A DNA stretch of 5,569 nucleotides from an uncultured Methylocystaceae bacterium (GTDB taxonomy: Bacteria; Pseudomonadota; Alphaproteobacteria; Rhizobiales; Beijerinckiaceae). The translations under genes were made by a program, and so were the position numbers. The notes beneath the pieces were generated by a model. It did not search any database, was not told the DNA's origin, and worked only from the letters and a program-made list of their open reading frames with translations. The stretch covers positions 1 through 5,569 of the forward strand of contig CAMFKC010000202.1 in NCBI GenBank assembly GCA_945956975.1, in the 5' to 3' direction. Of this stretch, positions 1 through 5,520 are shown in pieces (the stretch's first letter is position 1; every line of letters begins with the position of its first letter).

Positions 1-643
1 CGTGGATGAAGGTGATGGGCGCGAGCAGGATGCCGGCCGTGGTCGCAACCATGGCGGAGATCGCCCAGATCGCCGCGAACATCTTCTTGACGGGGATGCC
101 CATGTAATAGGCCGCCAGCATGTTCTGCGAGACCGCCTGCATGCCCACGCCCATGCGCGTGAAGCGAAAGAACGCGTAGAGGATGACGCAGAGCAGGGCG
201 GTCGCGACGATGATCGACAGGCTGTCGGCGGAAATCACCAGCGCGCCCATGCGCACCACGCCCTTGGAGAACGGCGTTTCGATGCGCAGGTCGTCCGTGC
301 CCCAGAACATGCCGGCGAGCGCCCGCAGCACCATGCCGAGCCCGATCGTCGCCATGACGATGGAAAATTGCGGATAGCCCAGGATCGGCCGCACCACCAA
401 ACGCTCCATGACCATTCCGAGAATCGCCATGCAAACAACGCAGGCCGCGAAGCCCAGCCAGTAGTTCAGCCCGAGCGAGGCGATGAACGTGTAGGAGAGG
501 AAGGCGCCGAGCATCATGAGTTCGCCCTGGGCGAAGTTCACGACCTCCGTGGCCTTGTAGATGAGCACGAAGCCGAGCGCGATGAGGCCGTAGACGCAGC
601 CTACCGCAATCCCGCTAATCGTCTGCTGGACGAAGTCGAGCAT
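1..643 (-). CDS. livH: Branched-chain amino-acid ABC transporter permease, LivH family (partial, C-terminus off the left edge)
   Basis: This is an inner-membrane permease subunit of a high-affinity branched-chain amino-acid (or related amide/urea-type) ABC importer. It would work with a second permease (LivM), two ATPases (LivG, LivF) and a periplasmic binding protein, none of which is in the window. The minus-strand frame is open from ATG at 643-641 to the window edge, giving 214 codons; the family is usually about 290 residues, so roughly 75 are missing. The N-terminus has the family hallmark GLIALGFVLIYKATEVVNFA (residues 19-38), followed by QGELMMLGAF. Residues 164-188 (MGVGMQAVSQN, then AAYYMGIPVKK) match the cytoplasmic loop that contacts the ATPase. 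Several hydrophobic helices are evident (about 10-29, 40-56, 62-80, 93-112, 142-160, 188-212). The start is supported by a strong purine-rich Shine-Dalgarno sequence just upstream. The gene points away from the copper-type operon and is probably unrelated to it. The substrate cannot be settled from the permease alone. Confidence 0.93.
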   Translation of the reverse strand, partial: MLDFVQQTISGIAVGCVYGLIALGFVLIYKATEVVNFAQGELMMLGAFLSYTFIASLGLNYWLGFAACVVCMAILGMVMERLVVRPILGYPQFSIVMATIGLGMVLRALAGMFWGTDDLRIETPFSKGVVRMGALVISADSLSIIVATALLCVILYAFFRFTRMGVGMQAVSQNMLAAYYMGIPVKKMFAAIWAISAMVATTAGILLAPITFIH

Positions 644-645
644 AA

Positions 646-654
646 CCCTCCCCT
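646..654 (-). promoter_or_regulatory. Ribosome binding site of livH
   Basis: Read on the minus strand, this is AGGGGAGGG, ending two bases before the ATG at 643. It contains GGAGG and decides the start codon. There is no competing in-frame start with a comparable site. Confidence 0.7.
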
Positions 655-657
655 GCG

Positions 658-686
658 TTTGCCGTCGGTGCGGCAAATCGTTTTTT
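658..686 (+). terminator. Putative Rho-independent terminator on the plus strand (or livH leader hairpin)
   Basis: TTTGCCG (658-664) and CGGCAAA (671-677) form a perfect 7-bp stem around a 6-nt loop. The run TCGTTTTTT follows at 678-686. Read on the plus strand this is a short intrinsic terminator, although no plus-strand gene lies upstream. It would stop antisense transcripts leaving livH before they reach the downstream operon. Read on the minus strand there is no U-run; the same hairpin would sit in the livH 5' leader, just upstream of its Shine-Dalgarno sequence, or the inverted repeat could be an operator. The structure is seen directly; the role is inferred. Confidence 0.4.
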
Positions 687-764
687 GAGCGCGGGCGCGG
701 TGCGTTCAGAAGGAAACTGTCGCACAATTTTGCCCGACGCCGGCGCAGCATCATACAAACGTCG

Positions 765-790
765 AAGCGACGCAAGCGATTTTTAAGCGA
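765..790. promoter_or_regulatory. Three phased AAGCGA direct repeats, possible regulator binding site
   Basis: Identical hexamers AAGCGA lie at 765-770, 774-779 and 785-790, start to start 9 and 11 bp apart, so about one per helical turn. This spacing resembles tandem half-sites bound by OmpR/PhoB-type regulators. They sit in the divergent promoter region and overlap a possible livH promoter. The repeats are seen directly; binding by any protein is inference. Confidence 0.3.
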
Positions 791-977
791 CTAATTAAAC
801 TCTTGGACGACCCGCAAATTCAGCTGGGGCGTGGGCGTAGGCTGCATATGCGCACAAGCATCGCGTGCGTTTCCAACGCGGGTTGATGTTCGCCGATGGG
901 TCGACGCGCAATCGCGGGGCGCAGGCCGACCTGACCATCAGATTGACTCGTCACTGTCTCGCGGCTTATCTGCCGCA

Positions 978-1355
978 ATGTTGCCGCGATGGCGTCAAGG
1001 CCGGACGAGTTTGTGGATCGTCGCGCTCTATGCGCTGGCGATGGCGACGCTCGGCTTTGCGCACAAGCCTGTCGCTGCCTCCGGGCTATCGCCGGTCGAG
1101 CTCGCGGCCTATGCGCTGCCGGACGGCACGCTGCCCGACCTTTGCCTGACCGGTCACGCAGGCTCCGGCGAAAAGGCCCTCGCCGATCATTGCGACGCCT
1201 GCGCGCTCTCCCACGCGCCGGGCCTCGCCGCTCCTTCGCAGACGATCCTTCCGGCGCCCGCGATGCGGGAACTGGCGTTTGCGATCGATCCTGCAGGCCA
1301 GTTCCGTCCCGCGCCGCGGCACGGGCCGACGTCGCGCGGTCCGCCTCTCGCCTGA
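978..1355 (+). CDS. DUF2946 family protein, CruR/CutF-like copper-responsive upstream ORF
   Basis: This is a small exported protein of 125 residues that heads the operon. Residues 1-34 form a signal-like N-terminus: basic MLPRWRQGR, then hydrophobic LWIVALYALAMATLGFA. The centre holds Cys56 and the motif HCDACALSH (71-79), giving a CXXC at Cys72-Cys75 flanked by His71 and His79. The C-terminus is rich in Pro and Arg and ends SRGPPLA; RGPP (120-123, codons 1335-1346) stands where B. pertussis CruR has its conserved RAPP arrest motif. In that system the nascent chain stalls at RAPP, copper bound at CXXC relieves the arrest, and Rho then terminates transcription before the receptor gene. The same mechanism is inferred here. 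ATG 978 was chosen because the basic and hydrophobic signal begins there and the length fits the family; no strong Shine-Dalgarno precedes it. GTG 831 would add 49 residues without family features. Family assignment is confident; the regulatory role is likely but untested. Confidence 0.82.
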   Translation: MLPRWRQGRTSLWIVALYALAMATLGFAHKPVAASGLSPVELAAYALPDGTLPDLCLTGHAGSGEKALADHCDACALSHAPGLAAPSQTILPAPAMRELAFAIDPAGQFRPAPRHGPTSRGPPLA

Positions 1356-1368
1356 TCCTGAGCGTCCA

Positions 1369-1416
1369 CGCCGGCGGCGCTTCGCGCCGGCGCGACGCAG
1401 CCGGGCGCGTCGCGCC
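1369..1416 (+). promoter_or_regulatory. Two overlapping, mutually exclusive GC-rich hairpins in the cruR-like/receptor leader
   Basis: Hairpin A pairs CGCCGGCG at 1369-1376 with CGCCGGCG at 1385-1392 (8 bp, 8-nt loop). Hairpin B pairs GGCGCGACGC at 1389-1398 with GCGTCGCGCC at 1407-1416 (10 bp, 8-nt loop). They share bases 1389-1392, so full A and full B cannot form together. No U-run follows B, so it is not an intrinsic terminator. Both lie 14-60 nt past the DUF2946 stop codon, where a ribosome paused at the C-terminus could influence folding. An attenuator role is inference. Confidence 0.5.
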
Positions 1417-1450
1417 TCTCATTCAATTCATCTGAATTGCGTCCTTCCAC
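1414..1450 (+). promoter_or_regulatory. Candidate Rho utilisation (rut) region before the receptor gene
   Basis: In these 37 bases I count 13 C and 4 G, inside an otherwise very G-rich context, with repeated CT/CC steps. A C-rich, G-poor, weakly structured stretch is what Rho prefers. It lies in the gap where Rho terminates the homologous B. pertussis operon. One small hairpin interrupts it: CAATTC (1424-1429) with GAATTG (1434-1439). Its use by Rho is inference. Confidence 0.4.
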
Positions 1451-1483
1451 GAAGGCGGCGCCTGCGCGCTGATCCCTGCCTTC

Positions 1484-1487
1484 GGAG
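1484..1487 (+). promoter_or_regulatory. Ribosome binding site of the TonB-dependent receptor
   Basis: GGAG lies five bases before ATG 1493. Just upstream, GCCTTC (1478-1483) can pair with GAAGGC (1451-1456). The bases CCTTC at 1443-1447 can also pair with GAAGG at 1451-1455. The site may therefore sit next to a switchable stem. Confidence 0.6.
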
Positions 1488-1492
1488 CTTCC

Positions 1493-4135
1493 ATGTCCCG
1501 TTCTGTCCTCCTGCGCGGCGTTTCCGCGCGCGCCGTCCTGTCGGCTCTGTCGCTTGCGCTCGTTGTTCCTGCCGCCGAGGCGCAGACGCCGCAATCCGGC
1601 GTCTCTACGCTGCCAGCCGTCGTCGTCACGGCGCCCAAACCGCGCGTCGTCCGTCCGGCCGCCGCGCAACGTCCCGTTGCGCGCGCTCAGGCGGCGCCGC
1701 GCGCCCGCGCCTCGCGTGCTCCTGCGCAGCGCACCGTCGTCGTTCCCGTCGGCGCGGCCGGCCAGGGCGCGCCCCTGCCGACTCTCGCGCGCTGGTCGCC
1801 GAACACGCCCTCCGGCGGCCCGGCCTTCGTGCAGCGCTTCCAACTGCCCAATCCGTCCGTCGCCTCGATCACGCGCAAACAGATCGACGAGCAGGTCAAC
1901 ATCATCGATACGCAGGATGCGGTGAAATATTTCCCGAGCCTGTTCGTCCGCAAACGCAACGACGGCGACACGCAGTCGGTTCTGGCCACCCGCACCTGGG
2001 GAATCAATTCCAGCGCCCGCTCGCTGGTCTACATGGACGACATTCTCATCACCGCGCTCATCGGCAACGACAATTCGATCGGCGCGCCGCGCTGGGGACT
2101 CGTCGCGCCGGAAGAAATCGAGCGCGTCGATTTTCTCTACGGCCCATTCTCGGCCGCCTATCCCGGCAATTCGCTCGGCGGCGTGCTGCAGATCACAACC
2201 CGCATGCCGGAAAAGCTTGAGGTCAATCTCAAGCAAACCGAAAGCTTCCAGACCTTCAGCCTGTGGGGCACGCACAAGACCTACGCCACCCACATCACCA
2301 GCGCGTCGATCGGCGACCGGATCAACGATTTCTCGTGGTTCGTGTCCGGCAATATCTCGTTCAACAAGACGCAGCCTTTGACCTACGTCACGACGTCAGG
2401 CCTCTATCCCTGGCCGGGGATGGTGCTGGCGTCGAACAAGGTCGGCAATATCGCAAACGTGCTCGGCGCCGCAGGCGCACTCGATCAGGTTCAGGGCAAC
2501 GCCAAGCTGAAACTCGCCTATGATTTCACGCCGACCATCCGCGGCACATACCAGGTCGGTTTCTGGTCCAACGATACGAGTACGTTCCCCGAGAATTACA
2601 TCGGGACATTCGGAACGACCGCCGGCGCCTCCGCTCTCGGCGCCGCGGCGCTCCAGAGCTTCGGTTCGGCGTTCTATCGCGTGCAGGAGCAGATGCTGAC
2701 CAATGCCGTGTCGCTGAAATCGGCGACCAATGGCGCGTTCGACTTCGACCTCTCCTTCGCCAACTTCTCCTATCTGAAGTCGGACCAGCTCTCGCCCTAC
2801 ACGGCCATTGCGGGCGCAGGCTACGCCATGCCCTTCATGCAGTCGGCCTTCACGCCGAATGGCAAGGATTCGAAATTCGGCGGAACCTACTGGAACAATC
2901 TCGACCTGAAAGGCATCTGGCGTCCGGAATTCTTCGGCAAGCACGAAGTCAGCTTCGGCTTCCATGCCGACGAGTATCACCTCAATAATCCCACATATCT
3001 GACGTCGAACTGGACAGCAGGCCAGTCGACGGCTTTCGCCGTCGCCTCCAACGCGCAGGGCACGACCCGCACACAGGCGCTGTGGCTGCAAGACGCCTGG
3101 CGGTTCCATCCCGATTTCAAGCTGACAGTCGGCGGCAGGTGGGAGAACTGGCAGGCGCGCGATGGCTACAACCAGCAGATCGCCGCCATCAATGCGCTCG
3201 GAACGAACTGGGGCAGGACGGCCGCCAACTTCCAGTCTGACCTGCCGATCTACCAGCCCAACCTGCATCACACGCGCTTCTCGCCAAAGGGGTCGCTGCA
3301 ATGGACGCCGAATGACGACTGGAAGGTCACCGGCTCGATCGGGCTCTCCAACCGCTTCCCGACGGTGAAGGAGCTCTACAATCTCACCACGATCGCCGGC
3401 GCAACGGGCGTCATCGCAAATCCAAATCCAAACCTGAGACCGGAAGTCGCCTTGAACGCCGAAATCGCCGTCGAACGACGCATCGGCGCCGATGGCAGCG
3501 TGCGCGTGTCGGTCTTCACGGAGGAAGTGCGCGACGCGATCCTGTCGCAGAATATTTTCGTCGCAGGCGCGGCCGCGCCGGTCTCGTCCAACACCAACAT
3601 CGACAAGATTCGCAACCGCGGCGTCGAAGTGGCTTTCCGGAAGGATAATTTCCTGATCGACCGGTTTGAACTGTCGGGCAGCGCGACCTTCGTCGATAGT
3701 CGTATCCTCGCCGACTACAGTTATGCCGGCGGCACGGCCGCCAACAACGACCTTTGGAACTGGTCGCCGGTCGGCAAAAACATGAATTATGTGCCGAAGT
3801 GGCGATGGACGCTGGTGGGCGTGTACCGGCCGGACGACCATTGGTCGATCACCGCGGCCGCACGCTGGCAGGATCGCATGTGGTCGACCATCGCGAACAA
3901 CGACATCGCGCACGGCGTCTATCAGTCATTCGATCGCTTCTTCGTCGTCGACGCCAAGGTGAAATACAAGCTCAACGACAAGGCCGAGTTCGCAGCGGGC
4001 GTCGATAACCTCGGCAACTACAAGTACTTCCTGTTCCACCCCTTTCCGCAGCGCACCTACACGCTGTCAGGCAAGTTCCAGCTGGGTGCGACCGGCTTCA
4101 ACGACATCGGCCTGTTCCGACCGGCGCGGATGTGA
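1493..4135 (+). CDS. TonB-dependent outer-membrane receptor, probable copper or metal-chelate uptake (BfrG-like position)
   Basis: This 880-residue protein is an outer-membrane gated channel driven by TonB-ExbB-ExbD, which are not in the window. Residues 1-30 are a Sec signal ending AEA before Gln31. A TonB-box-like PAVVVTAP follows at 41-48. A long Ala/Pro/Arg-rich linker (about 49-110) leads to the plug domain (about 120-240), which carries YMDDI (180-184), PEEIERVDFLYGP (206-218) and NSLGGVLQITTR (226-237). The rest is a 22-strand-type barrel rich in alternating aromatic strands, with late markers such as LSNRFPTVKELY and LRPEVALNAE. The barrel appears to end at TLSGKFQLG, and a 15-residue tail ending RPARM follows instead of the usual terminal Phe. 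I see no Cys; one MPFM pair occurs at 446-449. It follows the DUF2946 ORF by 137 nt and precedes the PepSY gene closely, as in the B. pertussis bfrG operon. Receptor class is certain. Substrate is inferred from context; a siderophore or another metal remains possible. Confidence 0.95.
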   Translation: MSRSVLLRGVSARAVLSALSLALVVPAAEAQTPQSGVSTLPAVVVTAPKPRVVRPAAAQRPVARAQAAPRARASRAPAQRTVVVPVGAAGQGAPLPTLARWSPNTPSGGPAFVQRFQLPNPSVASITRKQIDEQVNIIDTQDAVKYFPSLFVRKRNDGDTQSVLATRTWGINSSARSLVYMDDILITALIGNDNSIGAPRWGLVAPEEIERVDFLYGPFSAAYPGNSLGGVLQITTRMPEKLEVNLKQTESFQTFSLWGTHKTYATHITSASIGDRINDFSWFVSGNISFNKTQPLTYVTTSGLYPWPGMVLASNKVGNIANVLGAAGALDQVQGNAKLKLAYDFTPTIRGTYQVGFWSNDTSTFPENYIGTFGTTAGASALGAAALQSFGSAFYRVQEQMLTNAVSLKSATNGAFDFDLSFANFSYLKSDQLSPYTAIAGAGYAMPFMQSAFTPNGKDSKFGGTYWNNLDLKGIWRPEFFGKHEVSFGFHADEYHLNNPTYLTSNWTAGQSTAFAVASNAQGTTRTQALWLQDAWRFHPDFKLTVGGRWENWQARDGYNQQIAAINALGTNWGRTAANFQSDLPIYQPNLHHTRFSPKGSLQWTPNDDWKVTGSIGLSNRFPTVKELYNLTTIAGATGVIANPNPNLRPEVALNAEIAVERRIGADGSVRVSVFTEEVRDAILSQNIFVAGAAAPVSSNTNIDKIRNRGVEVAFRKDNFLIDRFELSGSATFVDSRILADYSYAGGTAANNDLWNWSPVGKNMNYVPKWRWTLVGVYRPDDHWSITAAARWQDRMWSTIANNDIAHGVYQSFDRFFVVDAKVKYKLNDKAEFAAGVDNLGNYKYFLFHPFPQRTYTLSGKFQLGATGFNDIGLFRPARM

Positions 4136-4150
4136 GCGGGCCGATGGCGA

Positions 4151-4160
4151 AGGAGCAGGA
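4151..4160 (+). promoter_or_regulatory. Ribosome binding site favouring the ATG at 4168
   Basis: AGGAGCAGGA lies here; its last AGGA ends seven bases before ATG 4168. The earlier GTG 4132 and ATG 4144 lack a comparable purine-rich site, so 4168 is preferred. Confidence 0.5.
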
Positions 4161-4167
4161 AACCACG

Positions 4168-5370
4168 ATGACGGCAATGCGGAAGCCCGGCGCGTACGCG
4201 ATCTTGCGCAGCCTGCATCTCTATCTGTCGCTGGCGCTCGGATTGTTCGTGGTCGCCATCGCCATCACGGGCGCGCCGCTCGTCTGGCGAGACAACGTCG
4301 ACCGCTTTATCGATCCCGCCCGCTATTCGGTCACGGGCGCAGAAACGCGGTTGACCGTTGCGGAATACGCAGCGCGTGCGCGGGCGGCGGCGGGAACGGA
4401 TTTCGGCGTCGTCGAACTCCGCCTTCCCGATGCGCCGGGCTGGCCGGTCAAAGCGTCCCTGCGGGCCGCGCCCAGAGATGGCGGCGCCGCCCGCAGCATC
4501 GTGGCGACGCTCGATCCGCCGACGGGCAAGGTGCTGGGACTTGTCGGCGTCAGCTCCACATTCGTCGGTGTCCTCCACAATTTCCATCACATGCTGATGG
4601 TCCCGCAATTCAGCGGCCGGCAGATCGTCGGCTGGATCGGCGTGGTTCTCGTCTTCCTGTCGCTCAGCGGACTCTATCTCTGGTGGCCGCGCAACGCCGG
4701 CTTCCTGCGCGGCCTGCGCTGGCGGCGTTCGCCCTGGACGACCACGAACCTTCACCAGTTTGCCGGCTTCTGGGTCTCCATCCCCCTCGCGATCGTTGCG
4801 ATGACAGGCGCCTATCTCGCTTTCCCGAACGTCGCCTACCTGCTGATGTCGAACCTCGCGCCGATGAACCAGCCGTTGCGCCACGGCGGCTATTCGGCTC
4901 TGCCCGCCGAAAGGACGGCGCTCGACGCCGATCGCGCGCTCGAAAAGGCGCTGGCGCTCGTTCCCGGCGCGCACCCGCGCAGCATCGCCTTTCCCGTGGC
5001 GCAGCGCCCCGCGCGCGATCACGCGCATGCCGGGCATGGCGGCGGCGAATGGCGCATTCGCGCGCAACTGGAAACGGGCGAGGATGTGGTTGTCGCCGTC
5101 GAGGATGGCGGCGGCGCCGCGCAACGCGTTCCCAGCCCGGAAGCAGGCGACCGCGCCGCGGCGCTTATCAAGGGACTGCACGAGGCGAGGCGCGGCGGAC
5201 CTGTGTGGGCCCTTGTTGTCTTCCTCACGGGGGTGGCGCCGGCTGTCTTCTTCTTCACCGGCCTCGTCATGTGGTTGCGCAGGCGGCGCGCAACGGTTCT
5301 GAAAGCAGCTCCGCGGCGCGGGCCTGAGGTTTCGCCATCGAAAGTCGCCGCAACCGCCCGCCGTTTATGA
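4168..5370 (+). CDS. PepSY-associated transmembrane protein, putative inner-membrane metal or chelate reductase
   Basis: From ATG 4168 this is 400 residues with four membrane helices at about 21-40, 151-173, 200-220 and 345-370. This is the PepSY-TM (PiuB/FoxB-like) layout with large periplasmic segments after helices 1 and 3. Typical marks are LHLYLSLALGL (16-26), ITGAPLVWRD (33-42), LHNFHHMLM (136-144), GLYLWWPR (168-175), LHQFAGFW (195-202) and TGAYLAFP (213-220). His17, His137, His140, His141 and His196 lie at or near helix ends. In the ferric-siderophore reductase FoxB of this family such histidines bind haem, so an electron-transfer role is possible. A His-rich stretch HAHAGH (285-290) in the second periplasmic segment could bind metal. 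The gene is 32 bp past the receptor stop and surely co-transcribed. GTG 4132 overlaps the receptor stop (ATGTGA) and would add 12 residues by translational coupling; ATG 4144 is also possible. Family is confident; reductase activity and copper as substrate are inference. Confidence 0.9.
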   Translation: MTAMRKPGAYAILRSLHLYLSLALGLFVVAIAITGAPLVWRDNVDRFIDPARYSVTGAETRLTVAEYAARARAAAGTDFGVVELRLPDAPGWPVKASLRAAPRDGGAARSIVATLDPPTGKVLGLVGVSSTFVGVLHNFHHMLMVPQFSGRQIVGWIGVVLVFLSLSGLYLWWPRNAGFLRGLRWRRSPWTTTNLHQFAGFWVSIPLAIVAMTGAYLAFPNVAYLLMSNLAPMNQPLRHGGYSALPAERTALDADRALEKALALVPGAHPRSIAFPVAQRPARDHAHAGHGGGEWRIRAQLETGEDVVVAVEDGGGAAQRVPSPEAGDRAAALIKGLHEARRGGPVWALVVFLTGVAPAVFFFTGLVMWLRRRRATVLKAAPRRGPEVSPSKVAATARRL

Positions 5371-5438
5371 ATTTTCAACGCCTGCGGCCGAAGATCGCCT
5401 TTTCAGAATCTTAACGATTCGACCGGGGGCGAGACAGC
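5371..5438. other. Short intergenic gap after the PepSY gene
   Basis: No clear intrinsic terminator is visible. The only small inverted repeat is GAATC (5406-5410) with GATTC (5416-5420) around TTAAC. It has no T-run after it and could equally be an operator half-site pair or chance. Confidence 0.35.
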
Positions 5439-5520
5439 GTGACAGCGGCCGCGAAATTGGTTGCAGAGCCGGGCGACGCCGCACGCGTCCGCACGGACAG
5501 CTGCGCCCTCACCATTCTCA
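5439..5520 (+). CDS. Possible start of an unidentified gene, cut by the contig end
   Basis: An open frame begins at GTG 5439, after an in-frame TAA at 5412-5414, and stays open for 27 codons up to the adapter. By hand count 21 of 27 third positions are G or C, like the real genes here. A weak G-run (5425-5429) lies upstream. The peptide begins MTAAAKLVAEPGD and ends DSCALTIL; I recognise no family. The frame also stays open through the adapter, so any translated product past 5520 is artificial. It may be a real gene start or chance. Confidence 0.3.

Larger units (their letters stand above)
644..977. other. Divergent intergenic region between livH and the DUF2946 gene
   Basis: This 334-bp stretch has no convincing gene of its own. 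It must carry the promoters for both livH and the plus-strand operon. Its most A/T-rich part is about 775-805. A weak minus-strand promoter-like pair is TATGAT (755-750), with CTTGCG or CGCTTG about 15-17 bp upstream (778-771). On the plus strand, TTGACT at 943-948 resembles a -35 box, with TTATCT 17 bp further on. That would put transcription start almost on the ATG at 978, but the -10 match is poor. An open frame from GTG 831 runs into the DUF2946 gene; it looks like untranslated leader that is open by chance, because the export signal starts at 978. Confidence 0.5.

Noticed and set aside
2..688. A 228-codon plus-strand frame antisense to livH
   Set aside because: It translates to a composition dominated by Arg, His, Asp and Glu with no domain features, while the opposite strand encodes a clear permease with a good ribosome binding site.
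831..977. N-terminal extension of the DUF2946 protein from GTG 831
   Set aside because: The extra 49 residues have no signal or family features, and a typical exported N-terminus begins at ATG 978.
1389..1416. The 10-bp GC-rich stem as an intrinsic terminator
   Set aside because: No U-run follows; the next bases are TCTCATTC. A Rho-dependent or antitermination-type role fits better.
1187..2293. A 368-codon minus-strand frame across the DUF2946 and receptor starts
   Set aside because: It crosses two well-supported genes and their gap, and shows only Arg/Gly/Asp-rich low-complexity sequence.
2396..3913. A 505-codon minus-strand frame inside the receptor gene
   Set aside because: It is a high-GC shadow of the receptor, rich in Arg, Val and Gly without recognisable motifs. 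The plus-strand receptor domains are unmistakable here.
4057..5181. A 374-codon minus-strand frame opposite the PepSY gene
   Set aside because: It is the complement of a four-helix membrane protein in high-GC DNA, with no family features of its own.
4086..5327. A 413-codon plus-strand frame in another phase over the PepSY gene
   Set aside because: It is Arg/Ala/Pro-rich shadow sequence overlapping the end of the receptor gene. The true frame has conserved PepSY helices.
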